A DNA stretch of 64,000 bases from Gp6-AA40 sp035492455 (GTDB lineage: Bacteria > Acidobacteriota > Vicinamibacteria > Vicinamibacterales > UBA2999), in the NCBI GenBank assembly GCA_035492455.1, contig DATJJE010000021.1, positions 1-64,000 of the forward strand, given 5' to 3'. Positions 1 through 9,600 of the stretch are shown piece after piece. The position numbers and the translations under genes were made by a program. The stretch's first letter is position 1. Every line of letters starts with the position of its first letter. The notes beneath the pieces are model-generated. The model made no database searches and was not told the DNA's origin. It saw only the letters and a list, made by a program, of their open reading frames with translations.

Positions 1-1323
1 CTACCACGACTCGCCGACTCTTGGCGTTGGGAGAATAACAATCGCCGCCTTCGTATCCAACTTCACCCGGGTGTAGTCGCTCACGACGGTTCGCGTCTGT
101 CAGCTGCGACGATATCTACGGCGCTACAAAAGGCCGTTTCGCGGCCGGCAAACCGGGGGTTATATCCATCACTGAACTATGTCAGCTCGATCGCAGCGGA
201 TGGCGAGGATCTTCTAATTGACCTGACGGAGCCAAACGCCTTCCTTCCTGAAGATTTAGAAATCAATCTGGAAGCAGGTGCGCCCGACGTCGGAACCGGG
301 GCGTTTCGGGTCGTAAGCACGGACCACTCGCAAACAGTCCTGCAGCGGTTTGAACAGTATCGCGAGGGGTCGCCAAGCATCGAGCGCATTGTCATCAGAC
401 CTTTCCAAACGTTGCGTACCGCTTGGACCAGCCTTCTCAGAAGCGAGCTCGATATGGTGACCGACGTGCCGCCACAGTCCGTCGAGTTCATCAGCAACGA
501 TGATGTTCAAGTAGTTCCGTTCGAGCGGCGGTATCAGTATGTAATCGCGTTCAACTCATCTCGGCCTCCCTTCATTTCGCCTGCGGTTCGACGCGCTTTG
601 AACGCGGCGGTTAACCGAGAAACCCTCGTCCATGGCGTCTTGCAGGGGAGAGGTTTCGTTTCCGCTGGACCGATCTGGCCAAAGTACTGGGCCTACGATT
701 CGTCGTTTTCGGGATACAACTTCGATGCGGCGCTCGCGAGTTCGTTGCTTGATTCCGCTGGATTGAGGATGCCTACGTTGGCACCGCCGTCAACGGGACC
801 CCGCGCACGATTCCGATTCACCTGCATCGTTCCTGCAGGCTTCATTGAATGGGAACGCATTGCTCTTGAAGTGCAGCGAAATCTTTATAACGTTGGCGTG
901 GACATGCAATTCCGCGTGGTCAATGCTGCCGAGTTCGATGCCTTAATCCGAGAACGAAATTTCCAGGCGGCGTTGATCAACATGATTAGCGGTCCGACAC
1001 CTGGTCGTGCATACATCTTCTGGCGATCGTCGAAGCATTACAAAGGACTCAACGTCTTCGGTTATGAAAATGCCGAAGCCGAGCGTCTCTTCGACGTTCT
1101 TCGGTCGGCCACGAATGAAACCGCTGTCAGATCAGCCACGCGGGGATTGCAACGTGTCTTCGCGGACGATCCCCCTGCACTCTTTCTCGCGTGGAACCAG
1201 CGTGCGAGAGCCATCCGACGGGTGTTTCAGATTCCGCAGGAACCGGGACGCGATCCGATCTACACCTTGTTGCGCTGGACTCCGGCGCAGGACGCGGCGG
1301 TATTGCGAGCGTCAACTCCGTGA
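1..1323 (+). CDS. ABC transporter substrate-binding protein, SBP_bac_5 (peptide/nickel type), 5' end missing
   Basis: The reading frame is open from base 1 to the TGA at 1321-1323, so about 440 codons of a longer gene are visible. The translation contains hallmarks of family 5 solute-binding proteins: LADSWRW and HPGVVAHDGSRLSA near the window start (the usual 'sW..sdDg....fhLR.gv.fhDG'), then GTGAFRVV, and later PAVRRALNAAVNRETLV and FGYENAEAERLFD. Such lipoproteins or periplasmic proteins capture oligopeptides, nickel or similar ligands for an ABC importer. The signal peptide and start lie outside the window. The stop overlaps the GTG start of the following histidine kinase (GTGA), so the two are probably translated together. 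The substrate cannot be read from the sequence. Confidence 0.9.
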   Translation, partial: LPRLADSWRWENNNRRLRIQLHPGVVAHDGSRLSAATISTALQKAVSRPANRGLYPSLNYVSSIAADGEDLLIDLTEPNAFLPEDLEINLEAGAPDVGTGAFRVVSTDHSQTVLQRFEQYREGSPSIERIVIRPFQTLRTAWTSLLRSELDMVTDVPPQSVEFISNDDVQVVPFERRYQYVIAFNSSRPPFISPAVRRALNAAVNRETLVHGVLQGRGFVSAGPIWPKYWAYDSSFSGYNFDAALASSLLDSAGLRMPTLAPPSTGPRARFRFTCIVPAGFIEWERIALEVQRNLYNVGVDMQFRVVNAAEFDALIRERNFQAALINMISGPTPGRAYIFWRSSKHYKGLNVFGYENAEAERLFDVLRSATNETAVRSATRGLQRVFADDPPALFLAWNQRARAIRRVFQIPQEPGRDPIYTLLRWTPAQDAAVLRASTP

Positions 1324-3068
1324 AGAAGATTTCAACACGATTCGCGCTGTTGATGGCGGCAGCAGCGATCGTCCCTCTGCTCGCGTACGGCGCAGTATCG
1401 ATCCTCTCACTTCGCAGCGGTGCGCAGCAGACTGTCGTCCAGGGCAACCTTGACGTTGCCCGTCGTGTAGCGGAACAAATCGAGCTATACGTCAGCGGCA
1501 GCATCAAGATCCTGAATGCCGTTTCCGCGGACCTGCAGCAGACTGGACTGGAACGTTGGCAGCAGGACCGGATTCTCAAGAACTTCGTCCTGCAGTTTCC
1601 AGAATTCACCGAGCTCACTATTCTCGATGAGACAGGACATCCGGTTATTTCCAGTGCGCTCGGGATCTCCGAGGCAAGTGTTCCAGGGTCGGACAGCGTG
1701 AACATCGACGGCGCGTTAATGTCGAAGTTCGTGCTCGATGACGCATTGTTACCGACTGCTGTCGTGGCAGTTCGTATGGATGACGGGGACCGCCGAGAGT
1801 GGCTTGTCGGCAAGCTGAATCTCGAGGAACTGTGGCGAATGGTCGACCGCATCCACGTCGGTACTCAGGGTTACGCGCTGGTGGTGACAAGCGAGGGCCA
1901 GTTGCTTGCACACGGCGATCCCGACCAGAAATCCAAGGTCGCGCGTGGTGACAATCTGCAGTCCCACCCCCTCATCACTGCACTTCGAGGCGCCTCGAGG
2001 AGCGACACCACAGTGTCGGCCGAGTACTCGGATGGGCAACGGTCGCTACTGGGCGTGGCAGCCCGCCTTCCCTCGCTCGGCTGGACGGTCATCGTCGAAC
2101 AGCCACAGTCGGAAGCGTTTGCGATTCCAATCGCGCTTCAACGGCAGCTCGTCATCGCTATCACGCTCGCGCTGCTGGCCATGCTCGTGGTCGGCTACTT
2201 CTGGGGCCGCAGCTTCATCAATCCGATCCTCGCGCTGACCAAAGGCACGCAGGCGCTTGCCGCAGGCCACCTCGAGCAACGCGTCGCGGTCGAGACCAGG
2301 GATGAACTCGGCCAGCTCGGCGACGCGTTCAACAACATGGCCGACCGTCTCGTCGAGCTGCAAGACAACGTACGAAAGACGGAGCGCCAGGCGGTCTTCG
2401 GACGTGTCGCCGTCGGCCTGGTCCATGACCTGTCGCATCCAATTCAGAACATCGGCAACAGCTGCAAGCTGATCGTGAAGATGTTCGACGACATCGAGTA
2501 CCGGGAAAGCTTCAAGCGCACGGTGGAGCGCGAGTTCGAGCAGGTGAAGCGCGTGCTCGAAGACCTTCGCAATCTGGCGAAGCCGAAGCCGCTCGAAAAG
2601 TTCCCGCTCGACGTCAACAAGGCGCTGCACGGCCTGGCCGAATCGATGCTCGCCGGCGCGGAGAGCTCCGGCATCTCGCTCGAAACGGAATTCGTCTTCG
2701 GTCCTCTGTGGATCGAGGGCGACCTCTACGCGTTGAATCGCATCCATCGCAATCTGCTGACGAATGCATTTCAGGCAACGCCGCCGCGCGGCCGCGTGAT
2801 CATCCGCACGATGCGCAGGAACGATCAGGCGGTCATCGAGATCGTGGACACCGGCAGCGGCATTCCAGCCGAACGTCTGAACACCATCTTCGACGACTAC
2901 TACACCACCAAGAAGCAGGGCCTCGGTCTGGGGCTCGCGCTGTCGAAGAAGCTCGTCGAGCAGTTGGGGGGAACGATCTCCGTGACGAGCGAAGTCGGTG
3001 TTGGGACGACGTTCATCTTGAGATTCCCGATCACCAAGGCACGGCCGTCCCAGCTCGCAGCCGTTTAA
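1320..3068 (+). CDS. Membrane sensor histidine kinase (extracytoplasmic sensor, HAMP, HisKA-like, HATPase_c)
   Basis: I place the start at the GTG of 1320, in a GTGA overlap with the upstream binding-protein gene, which gives 582 residues beginning MKKISTRFALLMA; in-frame GTG codons further upstream lie inside the preceding gene. Visible parts in order: TM1 about 8-31, an extracytoplasmic region of about 240 residues of dCache type, TM2 about 277-297, a HAMP segment, an H-box with H369 in VHDLSHPIQN, N482 in the N-box, DTGSGIP from D510 and GLGLGLAL near 530. Family knowledge: it autophosphorylates on His and passes phosphate to a response regulator. No regulator gene is adjacent. Coupling to a solute-binding protein suggests that the ligand, or the loaded binding protein, is sensed; that is inference. 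Confidence 0.92.
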   Translation: MKKISTRFALLMAAAAIVPLLAYGAVSILSLRSGAQQTVVQGNLDVARRVAEQIELYVSGSIKILNAVSADLQQTGLERWQQDRILKNFVLQFPEFTELTILDETGHPVISSALGISEASVPGSDSVNIDGALMSKFVLDDALLPTAVVAVRMDDGDRREWLVGKLNLEELWRMVDRIHVGTQGYALVVTSEGQLLAHGDPDQKSKVARGDNLQSHPLITALRGASRSDTTVSAEYSDGQRSLLGVAARLPSLGWTVIVEQPQSEAFAIPIALQRQLVIAITLALLAMLVVGYFWGRSFINPILALTKGTQALAAGHLEQRVAVETRDELGQLGDAFNNMADRLVELQDNVRKTERQAVFGRVAVGLVHDLSHPIQNIGNSCKLIVKMFDDIEYRESFKRTVEREFEQVKRVLEDLRNLAKPKPLEKFPLDVNKALHGLAESMLAGAESSGISLETEFVFGPLWIEGDLYALNRIHRNLLTNAFQATPPRGRVIIRTMRRNDQAVIEIVDTGSGIPAERLNTIFDDYYTTKKQGLGLGLALSKKLVEQLGGTISVTSEVGVGTTFILRFPITKARPSQLAAV

Positions 3069-3080
3069 GCATCGAACCGC

Positions 3081-3115
3081 AGAAAAAACTAAACCCGGCG
3101 CTCACGCGCCGGGTT
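3081..3115 (-). terminator. Rho-independent terminator of the HU gene
   Basis: A perfect 9-bp stem, AACCCGGCG (3092-3100) and CGCCGGGTT (3107-3115), has a 6-base loop. Read on the minus strand it is followed by TTTAGTTTTTT. It lies between the convergent kinase gene and the HU gene and has the T-tract only on the minus strand, so it mainly serves HU. Confidence 0.85.
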
Positions 3116-3137
3116 CAGGGGGGAGTCCGTCTACCCG

Positions 3138-3163
3138 TGGCCGATCTGAAGGTCGGTCTCTAC
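3138..3163 (-). repeat. Short intergenic hairpin repeat, copy A
   Basis: On the minus strand this reads GTAGAGACCGACCTTCAG followed by ATCGGCCAC, an imperfect inverted repeat. It matches other intergenic copies near 14829, 38712, 46019 and 57330 that share the core GTAG-n-GnC-sG-nCCT. It overlaps the last codons of the HU gene. Confidence 0.55.
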
Positions 3164-3459
3164 TTCTTTGGGAGGACGGTGTCTTTCAGCTGCTTTGCGA
3201 TGCGTGCCTTAACGACAGTCTTCGCGGGGATCTTGATGGCTTCGCCCGTGGCCGGGTTGCGGCCCATGCGCGCCTTGCGCTTCTGCACGACCAGCTTCAC
3301 CATGCCGGGCAGCACGAATTCACCGGACCGCTTCAGCTCCTTCTCCGCCAGCGTCGTCAGCTCGTCGAAAAACTCACGCGCCTGCGTTCTCTTCACCTCG
3401 AACCGTTCCGCGAAGTGAGAAAACAACTCCGATTTGCCCATGCGTCGGGCGTCTGCCAT
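3160..3459 (-). CDS. hup: HU-family DNA-binding protein
   Basis: A 99-residue HU/IHF homologue, a dimeric nucleoid protein that bends DNA. The typical N-terminal helices (MGKSELFSHFAERF) are followed by the conserved beta-arm segment GRNPATGEAIKIPAKTVVKAR. I chose the ATG at 3459, preceded by a G-rich Shine-Dalgarno tract at 3465-3470 on the minus strand; an upstream GTG at 3462 and an internal ATG at 3441 are alternatives. A good sigma70-type promoter lies at 3553-3581 and a terminator at 3081-3115, so it is probably a single-gene transcript. Confidence 0.95.
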   Translation of the reverse strand: MADARRMGKSELFSHFAERFEVKRTQAREFFDELTTLAEKELKRSGEFVLPGMVKLVVQKRKARMGRNPATGEAIKIPAKTVVKARIAKQLKDTVLPKK

Positions 3460-3552
3460 CACGTCCCCCCAAGTTTGGTGCGCGCGGACCTTCGGGCCGC
3501 GGTACAGGTTGCGCGCTCACGCTGTCGCGGAAACTTTGAGAAAAGCGTGGTA

Positions 3553-3581
3553 ATGCTAGCGCGGCCACCACGGAGTGTCAA
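3553..3581 (-). promoter_or_regulatory. Sigma70-type promoter of the HU gene
   Basis: On the minus strand TTGACA (3581-3576) is followed after exactly 17 bases by TAGCAT (3558-3553). It lies about 95 bases upstream of the HU start. The -35 box is a perfect consensus match. Confidence 0.75.
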
Positions 3582-3618
3582 CGAAACAGCCCATAAAATC
3601 GATGTGTTTCGGGGGTGA

Positions 3619-3987
3619 ATGCTAGAATTTTCGATGGTGGCTGCCGCGACGCCCCTCGAGACTTTCCCCAATCCCAGACCCGAACGCGAGTACGAAATCG
3701 CGATCGACTGTCCCGAGTTCACGTCCGTCTGCCCGAAGACCGGGCTGCCGGACTTCGGCGAAATCCGCATCACCTACGTGCCCGGCGATCGCTGTATCGA
3801 ATTGAAATCGCTGAAGTACTACATGATCGAATTCCGCAACCGCGGCATCTTCTACGAGGCCGTCACGAATCAGATCCTCGATGATCTTGTTGCTGTCTGC
3901 CAGCCGCGCCGCATGACGGTCGTCGGGGATTTTTCCGTACGCGGGGGCATCAAAACGGTCGTCACGGCGTCCTACACCAGGTCTTAA
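3619..3987 (+). CDS. queF: NADPH-dependent 7-cyano-7-deazaguanine reductase QueF
   Basis: A 122-residue short-type (unimodular) QueF. It reduces preQ0 to preQ1 in queuosine biosynthesis. The active-site segment EFTSVCPKTGLPDF carries C38 (thioimide-forming) and D45, and the family motif is seen as ELKSLKYYMIEFR. The start at 3619 follows GGGGG, but the spacing is tight; ATG 3634 is an alternative. The gene is divergent from hup and followed 24 bases later by an Smr gene. No other queuosine genes are in the window. Confidence 0.95.
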   Translation: MLEFSMVAAATPLETFPNPRPEREYEIAIDCPEFTSVCPKTGLPDFGEIRITYVPGDRCIELKSLKYYMIEFRNRGIFYEAVTNQILDDLVAVCQPRRMTVVGDFSVRGGIKTVVTASYTRS

Positions 3988-4011
3988 CTTCCAAGCTCCA
4001 ACTTTCCTGAT

Positions 4012-4290
4012 ATGGCGTTCGAAGGGACAAGGATTCCGATCGAAGACAGCCTTGATCTTCACCCGTTCGCGCCACGCGACATCAAGTCGGTCGTCGAGGA
4101 GTACATCAACGCGGCTTGGGAGCGTGGATTGCGCGAAGTGCGCCTCATTCACGGCCGCGGCAAGGGAATCCAGCGCGGCATCGTGCAGCAGGCGCTCGAG
4201 CGGCACCCGCTCGTCATCGCATTCTGGGACGCACCCGAAACGCATCTCGGTGCGACTATCGCGCAGCTGCGCGAGCGCGATGAAGTCTAA
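4012..4290 (+). CDS. Smr domain protein
   Basis: A 92-residue protein that is essentially one Smr (small MutS-related) domain. The hallmark LDLHPF appears near residue 15 and HGRGKGIQRGIV near residue 47, corresponding to the LDLH and HGxG motifs of these putative nucleases. Such stand-alone domains are linked to DNA or RNA cleavage, but the substrate is not evident here. It follows queF closely on the same strand and may be cotranscribed. Confidence 0.88.
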   Translation: MAFEGTRIPIEDSLDLHPFAPRDIKSVVEEYINAAWERGLREVRLIHGRGKGIQRGIVQQALERHPLVIAFWDAPETHLGATIAQLRERDEV

Positions 4291-4405
4291 GAAACCGCAA
4301 CCTGCGCTCGTCCACGGCATTCCACTTTTATCAACGTTCACATCCTGATTCGCGAGTTTCCTGCCGGATTTCGCCAGGAATAGCGCATGCACCTGCACCG
4401 CGCCG

Positions 4406-6673
4406 ATGTCACAGGTGCAGCTTCGCCCCGGCGATGCGGTCCGCATCCGCGGCGAACGATGGCGCATTACCACCGAATCCTCTTTTGACGACGTGGCGAT
4501 CCTCGACGTCGAGGGATGCGACGCGGCGAATCTCGGCGCCCGCGCACGGTTCATTCGCGCCTTCGAGCGGATCGACCGCACCGGGTCGCGGTCGTCCAGA
4601 CCACGCGTCGTTCCGTTGGAACGCTGGCGCAGGGCAGCTCGGGCGGCGCTCGCCGGCGCCGTACCGCACTGGACATCGCTGCGAGCCGCGGCTCATGCCG
4701 ATCTGACGATTCTTCCGTTTCAACTAGAGCCCGCGATTGCCGTCACCCGGGGCGATGCCTGCCGAATTCTGATCGCCGACGAAGTCGGCCTCGGCAAGAC
4801 CATCCAGGCAGGGCTCATCATCGCTGAAACGATTTCGCGCACAGCCGATGCGCGGATCCTCATCGTCTCACCAGCCGGCCTTCGTGATCAGTGGCGAGAT
4901 GAGCTGAACACACGGTTCAAGCTGTCGCCCGAAATCCTCAACGCCGAAGGCATCGCGCGCGCCGCCTCGCACCTCGTCACCGACGTGAATCCGTGGGCGC
5001 TGCACCCGGTGGCCATCACTTCGATTGATTTCATCAAGCGGCCCGAAGTACTGCGTTCCCTCGAGCCGCTGACATGGGACGTCATCGTCTTCGACGAGGC
5101 ACACGCGCTCGCTGGACGTTCGGACCGTGCAACCGCGGCGGCGGCTCTCGCACGCCGGGCGAGGACTGTCGTGATGTTGACCGCCACCCCGCATTCTGGA
5201 GATGAACAGGCATTCGGGCGACTGTGTTCGCTGGGCGATATCGACGGCGCATTTCCGCTGATGACATTTCACCGCACGCGCCGCGGCATCGGTCTTCCGT
5301 ACGGTCGTCGCGTGCTGCAGCTTCGGATCCGACCCACGCGCGATGAAGATGACATGCAGCGCACGCTTGCCCGCTACGTTGCGCGGCTGAGAGAGGAATC
5401 GGCGTCGGCCGGAGGCCTCGTTGCCTCGATTCTTACGCGGCGCGCGTGCTCGAGCGCATCATCGCTGGCCCGCTCCGTCCAGCGCCGCATCACGCTGCTG
5501 GCCGAAGCGCCGGCGACACCAGGAAACCAGCTCACGCTGCCATTCGTTGATACGGATACAGACGAGGAACCGGGTGCGGAGCTCGGCGTTGCAGCGTTAC
5601 GCAATCACGACGAAGAGATGCGGACGCTGCAGCAGCTCTTCGATCGGTCTTGCAGCGCTGCGCAGGCGGAAAGCAAATTGGCAGCACTGCGGCGACTGAT
5701 TCGGCGCACCGACGAACCCGTCCTCGTCTTCACCGAGTACCGCGACACCCTTCTGCATCTCGCCACGGATCTTGCGGAGTTCGCTCCACTCCAGCTTCAC
5801 GGTGGACTGAGTGCGCGTGAACGCGTCGAAGTGCTGCGGCAGTTCGCGTCGGCAAGCAGCCGCGTTCTGCTCGCGACTGATGCGGCCAGTGAAGGCCTTA
5901 ACCTGCACCACCGGTGTCGCCTCGTGGTGAACCTCGAGCTGCCATGGACACCGATGCGGCTCGAGCAGCGCATCGGACGGGTCGATCGTCTCGGACAGTC
6001 CCGCCGCGTTCACGCGGTGCAACTGGTCGCCCGCAGCACCGCCGAGGAATCGCTGCTCGGTCGTCTCGACCAGCGCGCAGGGCGCATGGAGGCGGCACTG
6101 GCAGCGCACGACGCTTCGGCTCTGCGTGGCCACGCTGAAGCTGAGGGCACCCGTCTCCGCGTCGCGAAAGTGCTTGTGCGAAGCCCGACCCCACCGTCTT
6201 TCGCGAACCGTCCGCTCCTCACGTTCGTGCGGCGCCAGCCGCATGCCTCCATCTGGGTGTTCCGATGCTCGTGCGTGGATTCTACGGGACACACTGTTTT
6301 CGAAACCGTCGCTGGCCTGAGCGACAGGCGTGGCACGCCCGCGATTGACCAAGATCTTCTCAGGGCTGCGCTACGGCACCGGCAGCACCTGCTTACCGCC
6401 ACAGCCGCGGCGCTCGGACCATGGCTCGATCTCGCGATTCGTCGCGAACGGTCAATGCTGCACGCGCTGCGCGAGTCGCACGCGCGTCTGTCCGCGTCCG
6501 TGCTGCAGCCCGGCTTGTTCGATCGGCGAGCCGAACGAGCGGCGGCCGCGCAGACGGCGCAGGTCGAACAGGGCGTCGAGCGATCGCGGGCTCGAGAAGC
6601 GGTGCTCGAGCGCTGGCGGTGCTTGCGCGCGGACGATGATGGAATCGTCTTCGGCATCACATTTCAAGCATGA
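4406..6673 (+). CDS. SNF2-type DEAD/DEAH helicase, DISARM drmD-like
   Basis: A 755-residue superfamily 2 helicase. Motifs are clear: DEVGLGKT with K131, DEAH at D230-H233, LTATPHSG (motif III), LLATDAASEGLN (motif V) and QRIGRVDRLGQ from Q521 (motif VI). A short N-terminal domain precedes the helicase core and about 200 C-terminal residues follow it. Its stop overlaps the ATG of the following adenine methyltransferase (ATGA), so the pair is translationally coupled. Genes of this type are known as drmD in DISARM class 1 and in related methylase-linked defence loci. The other DISARM genes (drmA, drmB, drmC) are not nearby. Confidence is high for the helicase and moderate for the defence role. 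Confidence 0.9.
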   Translation: MSQVQLRPGDAVRIRGERWRITTESSFDDVAILDVEGCDAANLGARARFIRAFERIDRTGSRSSRPRVVPLERWRRAARAALAGAVPHWTSLRAAAHADLTILPFQLEPAIAVTRGDACRILIADEVGLGKTIQAGLIIAETISRTADARILIVSPAGLRDQWRDELNTRFKLSPEILNAEGIARAASHLVTDVNPWALHPVAITSIDFIKRPEVLRSLEPLTWDVIVFDEAHALAGRSDRATAAAALARRARTVVMLTATPHSGDEQAFGRLCSLGDIDGAFPLMTFHRTRRGIGLPYGRRVLQLRIRPTRDEDDMQRTLARYVARLREESASAGGLVASILTRRACSSASSLARSVQRRITLLAEAPATPGNQLTLPFVDTDTDEEPGAELGVAALRNHDEEMRTLQQLFDRSCSAAQAESKLAALRRLIRRTDEPVLVFTEYRDTLLHLATDLAEFAPLQLHGGLSARERVEVLRQFASASSRVLLATDAASEGLNLHHRCRLVVNLELPWTPMRLEQRIGRVDRLGQSRRVHAVQLVARSTAEESLLGRLDQRAGRMEAALAAHDASALRGHAEAEGTRLRVAKVLVRSPTPPSFANRPLLTFVRRQPHASIWVFRCSCVDSTGHTVFETVAGLSDRRGTPAIDQDLLRAALRHRQHLLTATAAALGPWLDLAIRRERSMLHALRESHARLSASVLQPGLFDRRAERAAAAQTAQVEQGVERSRAREAVLERWRCLRADDDGIVFGITFQA

Positions 6674-9600
6674 TCGCCGGCATCAGCGGCCGGCTGCTTA
6701 CCGCCTCGTACATCGAAACCGAACTGGCCGCCCTCGCAGGCCACGCGGTGCCACCGCACGATGTGATTCGTGCACTCGACGAATGGTCGATGCGGCGGGA
6801 AGCTTTGTTCGGTCCCGCCTCCGGTGTGCGCAGCGTCGCGGACGGCATCGCCATTCCGGTGCTGAAGCTTCTCGGTTACACCGTCGCCAAGCGGATCGAC
6901 CGGCCCGACACAACGCGCATCGATGCGGCTTTCCGCGGCCGCCCGGTGCTCCCTGTCACCGTTCTTGGATGGGACGAGTCGCTCGACGCCGCGTGGCGCG
7001 AATCGGTGCTGGATGCCGTCCGCACGGACGAACGGTGGTCTGTCGCTATCAACGGCACGTCCTTGCGGATAGTTGATGCGCACCGGACATGGTCCCGCCA
7101 CTACCTGGAGTTCGATCTGGCGCTGCTCGCCGGCGACCCGGCGGCATTCGTTGTGTTGTGGGAGATTGCGCGCGCCGAGGCGGTCGCTGCGTCGCCGCGG
7201 CTGCTCGATCGCGCGGTCGATGCGTCGGCACGGCACGGTGACGCTGTGTGCGGCGCACTCGCCGTCGGAGTTCTCGAGGCGCTCGAACTGCTCCTACGCG
7301 CGCTGCGGCACGGTCGTCGTCGTGCGGCGCCGGAGCTTCTTCTCGAGCAGTCGCTCACCGTCCTCTATCGCATCCTGTTTCTGCTGTTCGCCGAGGCGCG
7401 CGGCCTGGTACCTGTGTGGCATCCCATCTACCGTGATCGGTACACCATCGATTCGATCGTCTCGACGCTACTTACCGGCCGGCGTTATCGCGGCGTGTGG
7501 GCTGCGATCCACGCCATCTCACGGCTCGCACATGCCGGGTGCCGAGCCGGAGAGCTCAAGGTCACCGCGTTCAACGGACGCCTTTTCTCACCGCAGGGCA
7601 CAGGTGCCTTCGATAGAGATGCCATCGACGACGAGGTGATGGCGAACGCGGTGCTATCGGTCAGCACGACACCGCCCAGCCGCGCTGCCGGACGGCGCCG
7701 CATCGTCTACCGCGACCTCGATGTCGAGGAACTCGGCGCGATCTACGAACAGGTGCTCGACTACGAGCCTGATGCCGGCGCGCTGACGCGGACGCGCGAC
7801 ATTCGCAAGTCGACGGCCGCGTTCTATACGCCGCGAGCGCTCACCGCACATGTTGTGCGCGAGACGCTGCGGCCGTTGATAGCAGCCAAGTCCGCCGGTG
7901 AAATCCTGCGTCTTCGGGTCGTCGATCCGGCCATGGGAAGCGGTGCGTTTCTGGTCGCGGCGTGTACCCAACTGGCCGAGGCCGTGGAGGATGCGCTTGT
8001 CCGGGATGGCCAATGGCACCGCGGAGACGTAACCGCCGCCGATCGCATTGCGCTTCGGCGCGAGGTTGCGCAACGCTGCCTGTTCGGCGTCGACCTGAAC
8101 CCGACAGCCGTGCAGGTCGCGCGACTCTCGCTGTGGTTGACGACGCTCGCGGCAGACAAGCCGCTGACGTTTCTCGATCATCGGTTGGTGGCGGGCAACA
8201 GCCTGGTAGGTGCGTCGGCGGCGGACGTATGCCGGCAGCCGGGAGGTGGACGCTCGCGCAGCACGGGACGGCAAAACGACGGGCTCTTCTCGCCCGAGGA
8301 TTTCGCCCCGGTCCTTCGTCACGCCGTCCAGACGCGTCTGCAGCTCGCGGATCAAAAGGATGACTCTGCGGCGATTGTGCGTAAAAAGGAGAAGACGCTG
8401 GCGGAGTTGCAATCGCCGGACGGACGGCTCGGACGTTACATGCACGCGCTCGACCTCTGGTGTTCCGGCTGGTTCTGGCCCAATCATCAACCTCCGGAGC
8501 GCGGCACATTCTTGGACTTGATGGATCAATTACTCGGGCGCGGTGGTGCGCTTTCCCATCGGGTTGGAAAGAGCCTTCTCGACACCGCACGGACCGTCGC
8601 CGCGCGCCATCGATTCCTGCATTGGCCGCTGATGTTTCCGGAAGTGTTCGCGGGAGACGCAGGCGAGCCACTCGGCAACGCAGGTTTCGATGCCGTGCTC
8701 GGTAACCCGCCGTGGGACATGATTCGCGGCGACAGCGGCGCCTCTTCGAAACGCGACGTCCGCCGCGATGATGCGCGGAGTCTCACCGGGTTCGTGCGTC
8801 AATCGGGAATCTATCGCGTCGAGGCGCACGCCCACGTCAACGTGTGTCAGCTGTTTGTCGAACGCGCGATGCAGTTGGCGCGCCGCAGCGGCCGCATCGG
8901 GTTCATTCTCCCGGCGGGAACAGTTACTGACGCAGGCTGCGCACCGCTGCGTCGTCATCTGTTCGATCATGCGGCGGTCGAGTCGATTGATGGCTGCGAC
9001 AATCGTCATCGCATCTTCCCGATCCACCGCAGCGTGCGGTTCATCGTCATGACTGCAACCGTGGGCGCCAAGACGGACACCATACGGTGCCGCTTCGGCG
9101 TTGACGCTCTCGACCAACTCGAAACGCGTGACGAGCCGTTTACCCTGACACGCGCGTTCATCTCGCGTCTCTCCGGAGACGACGACCTCGCAATACCGGA
9201 CATTCGCGAAGCGTCTGACCTGCGGATTCTCGAGCAGGTCAGCGCACGGATCCCGGCGCTCGGTTCACCCGAGGGATGGCATGTCGTCTTCGGGCGCGAG
9301 TTGAACGCCACAGACGACCGCGGCCTTTTCGAGCCGTTCGATCCGCTGGGGCGCGGACGCCCGGTCCTCGAGGGAAAGCAGATCGAACCGTTTAGGGTGT
9401 GCGTCGACGGGTGCCGCTATCAGCTTCGTGACGATGCACACGTGCGGGTGCGACGAACGCCGCGACTCGCCTACCGTGACGTCGCGAGCGCCACGAATCG
9501 GCTGACGCTCATCGCCGCCATTGTCCCTGCCGATGCAGTCACCACGCACACGCTGTTCTGTCTCAAGACCGGCCTGCCGCTCGATGCACAGCATGTGCTC

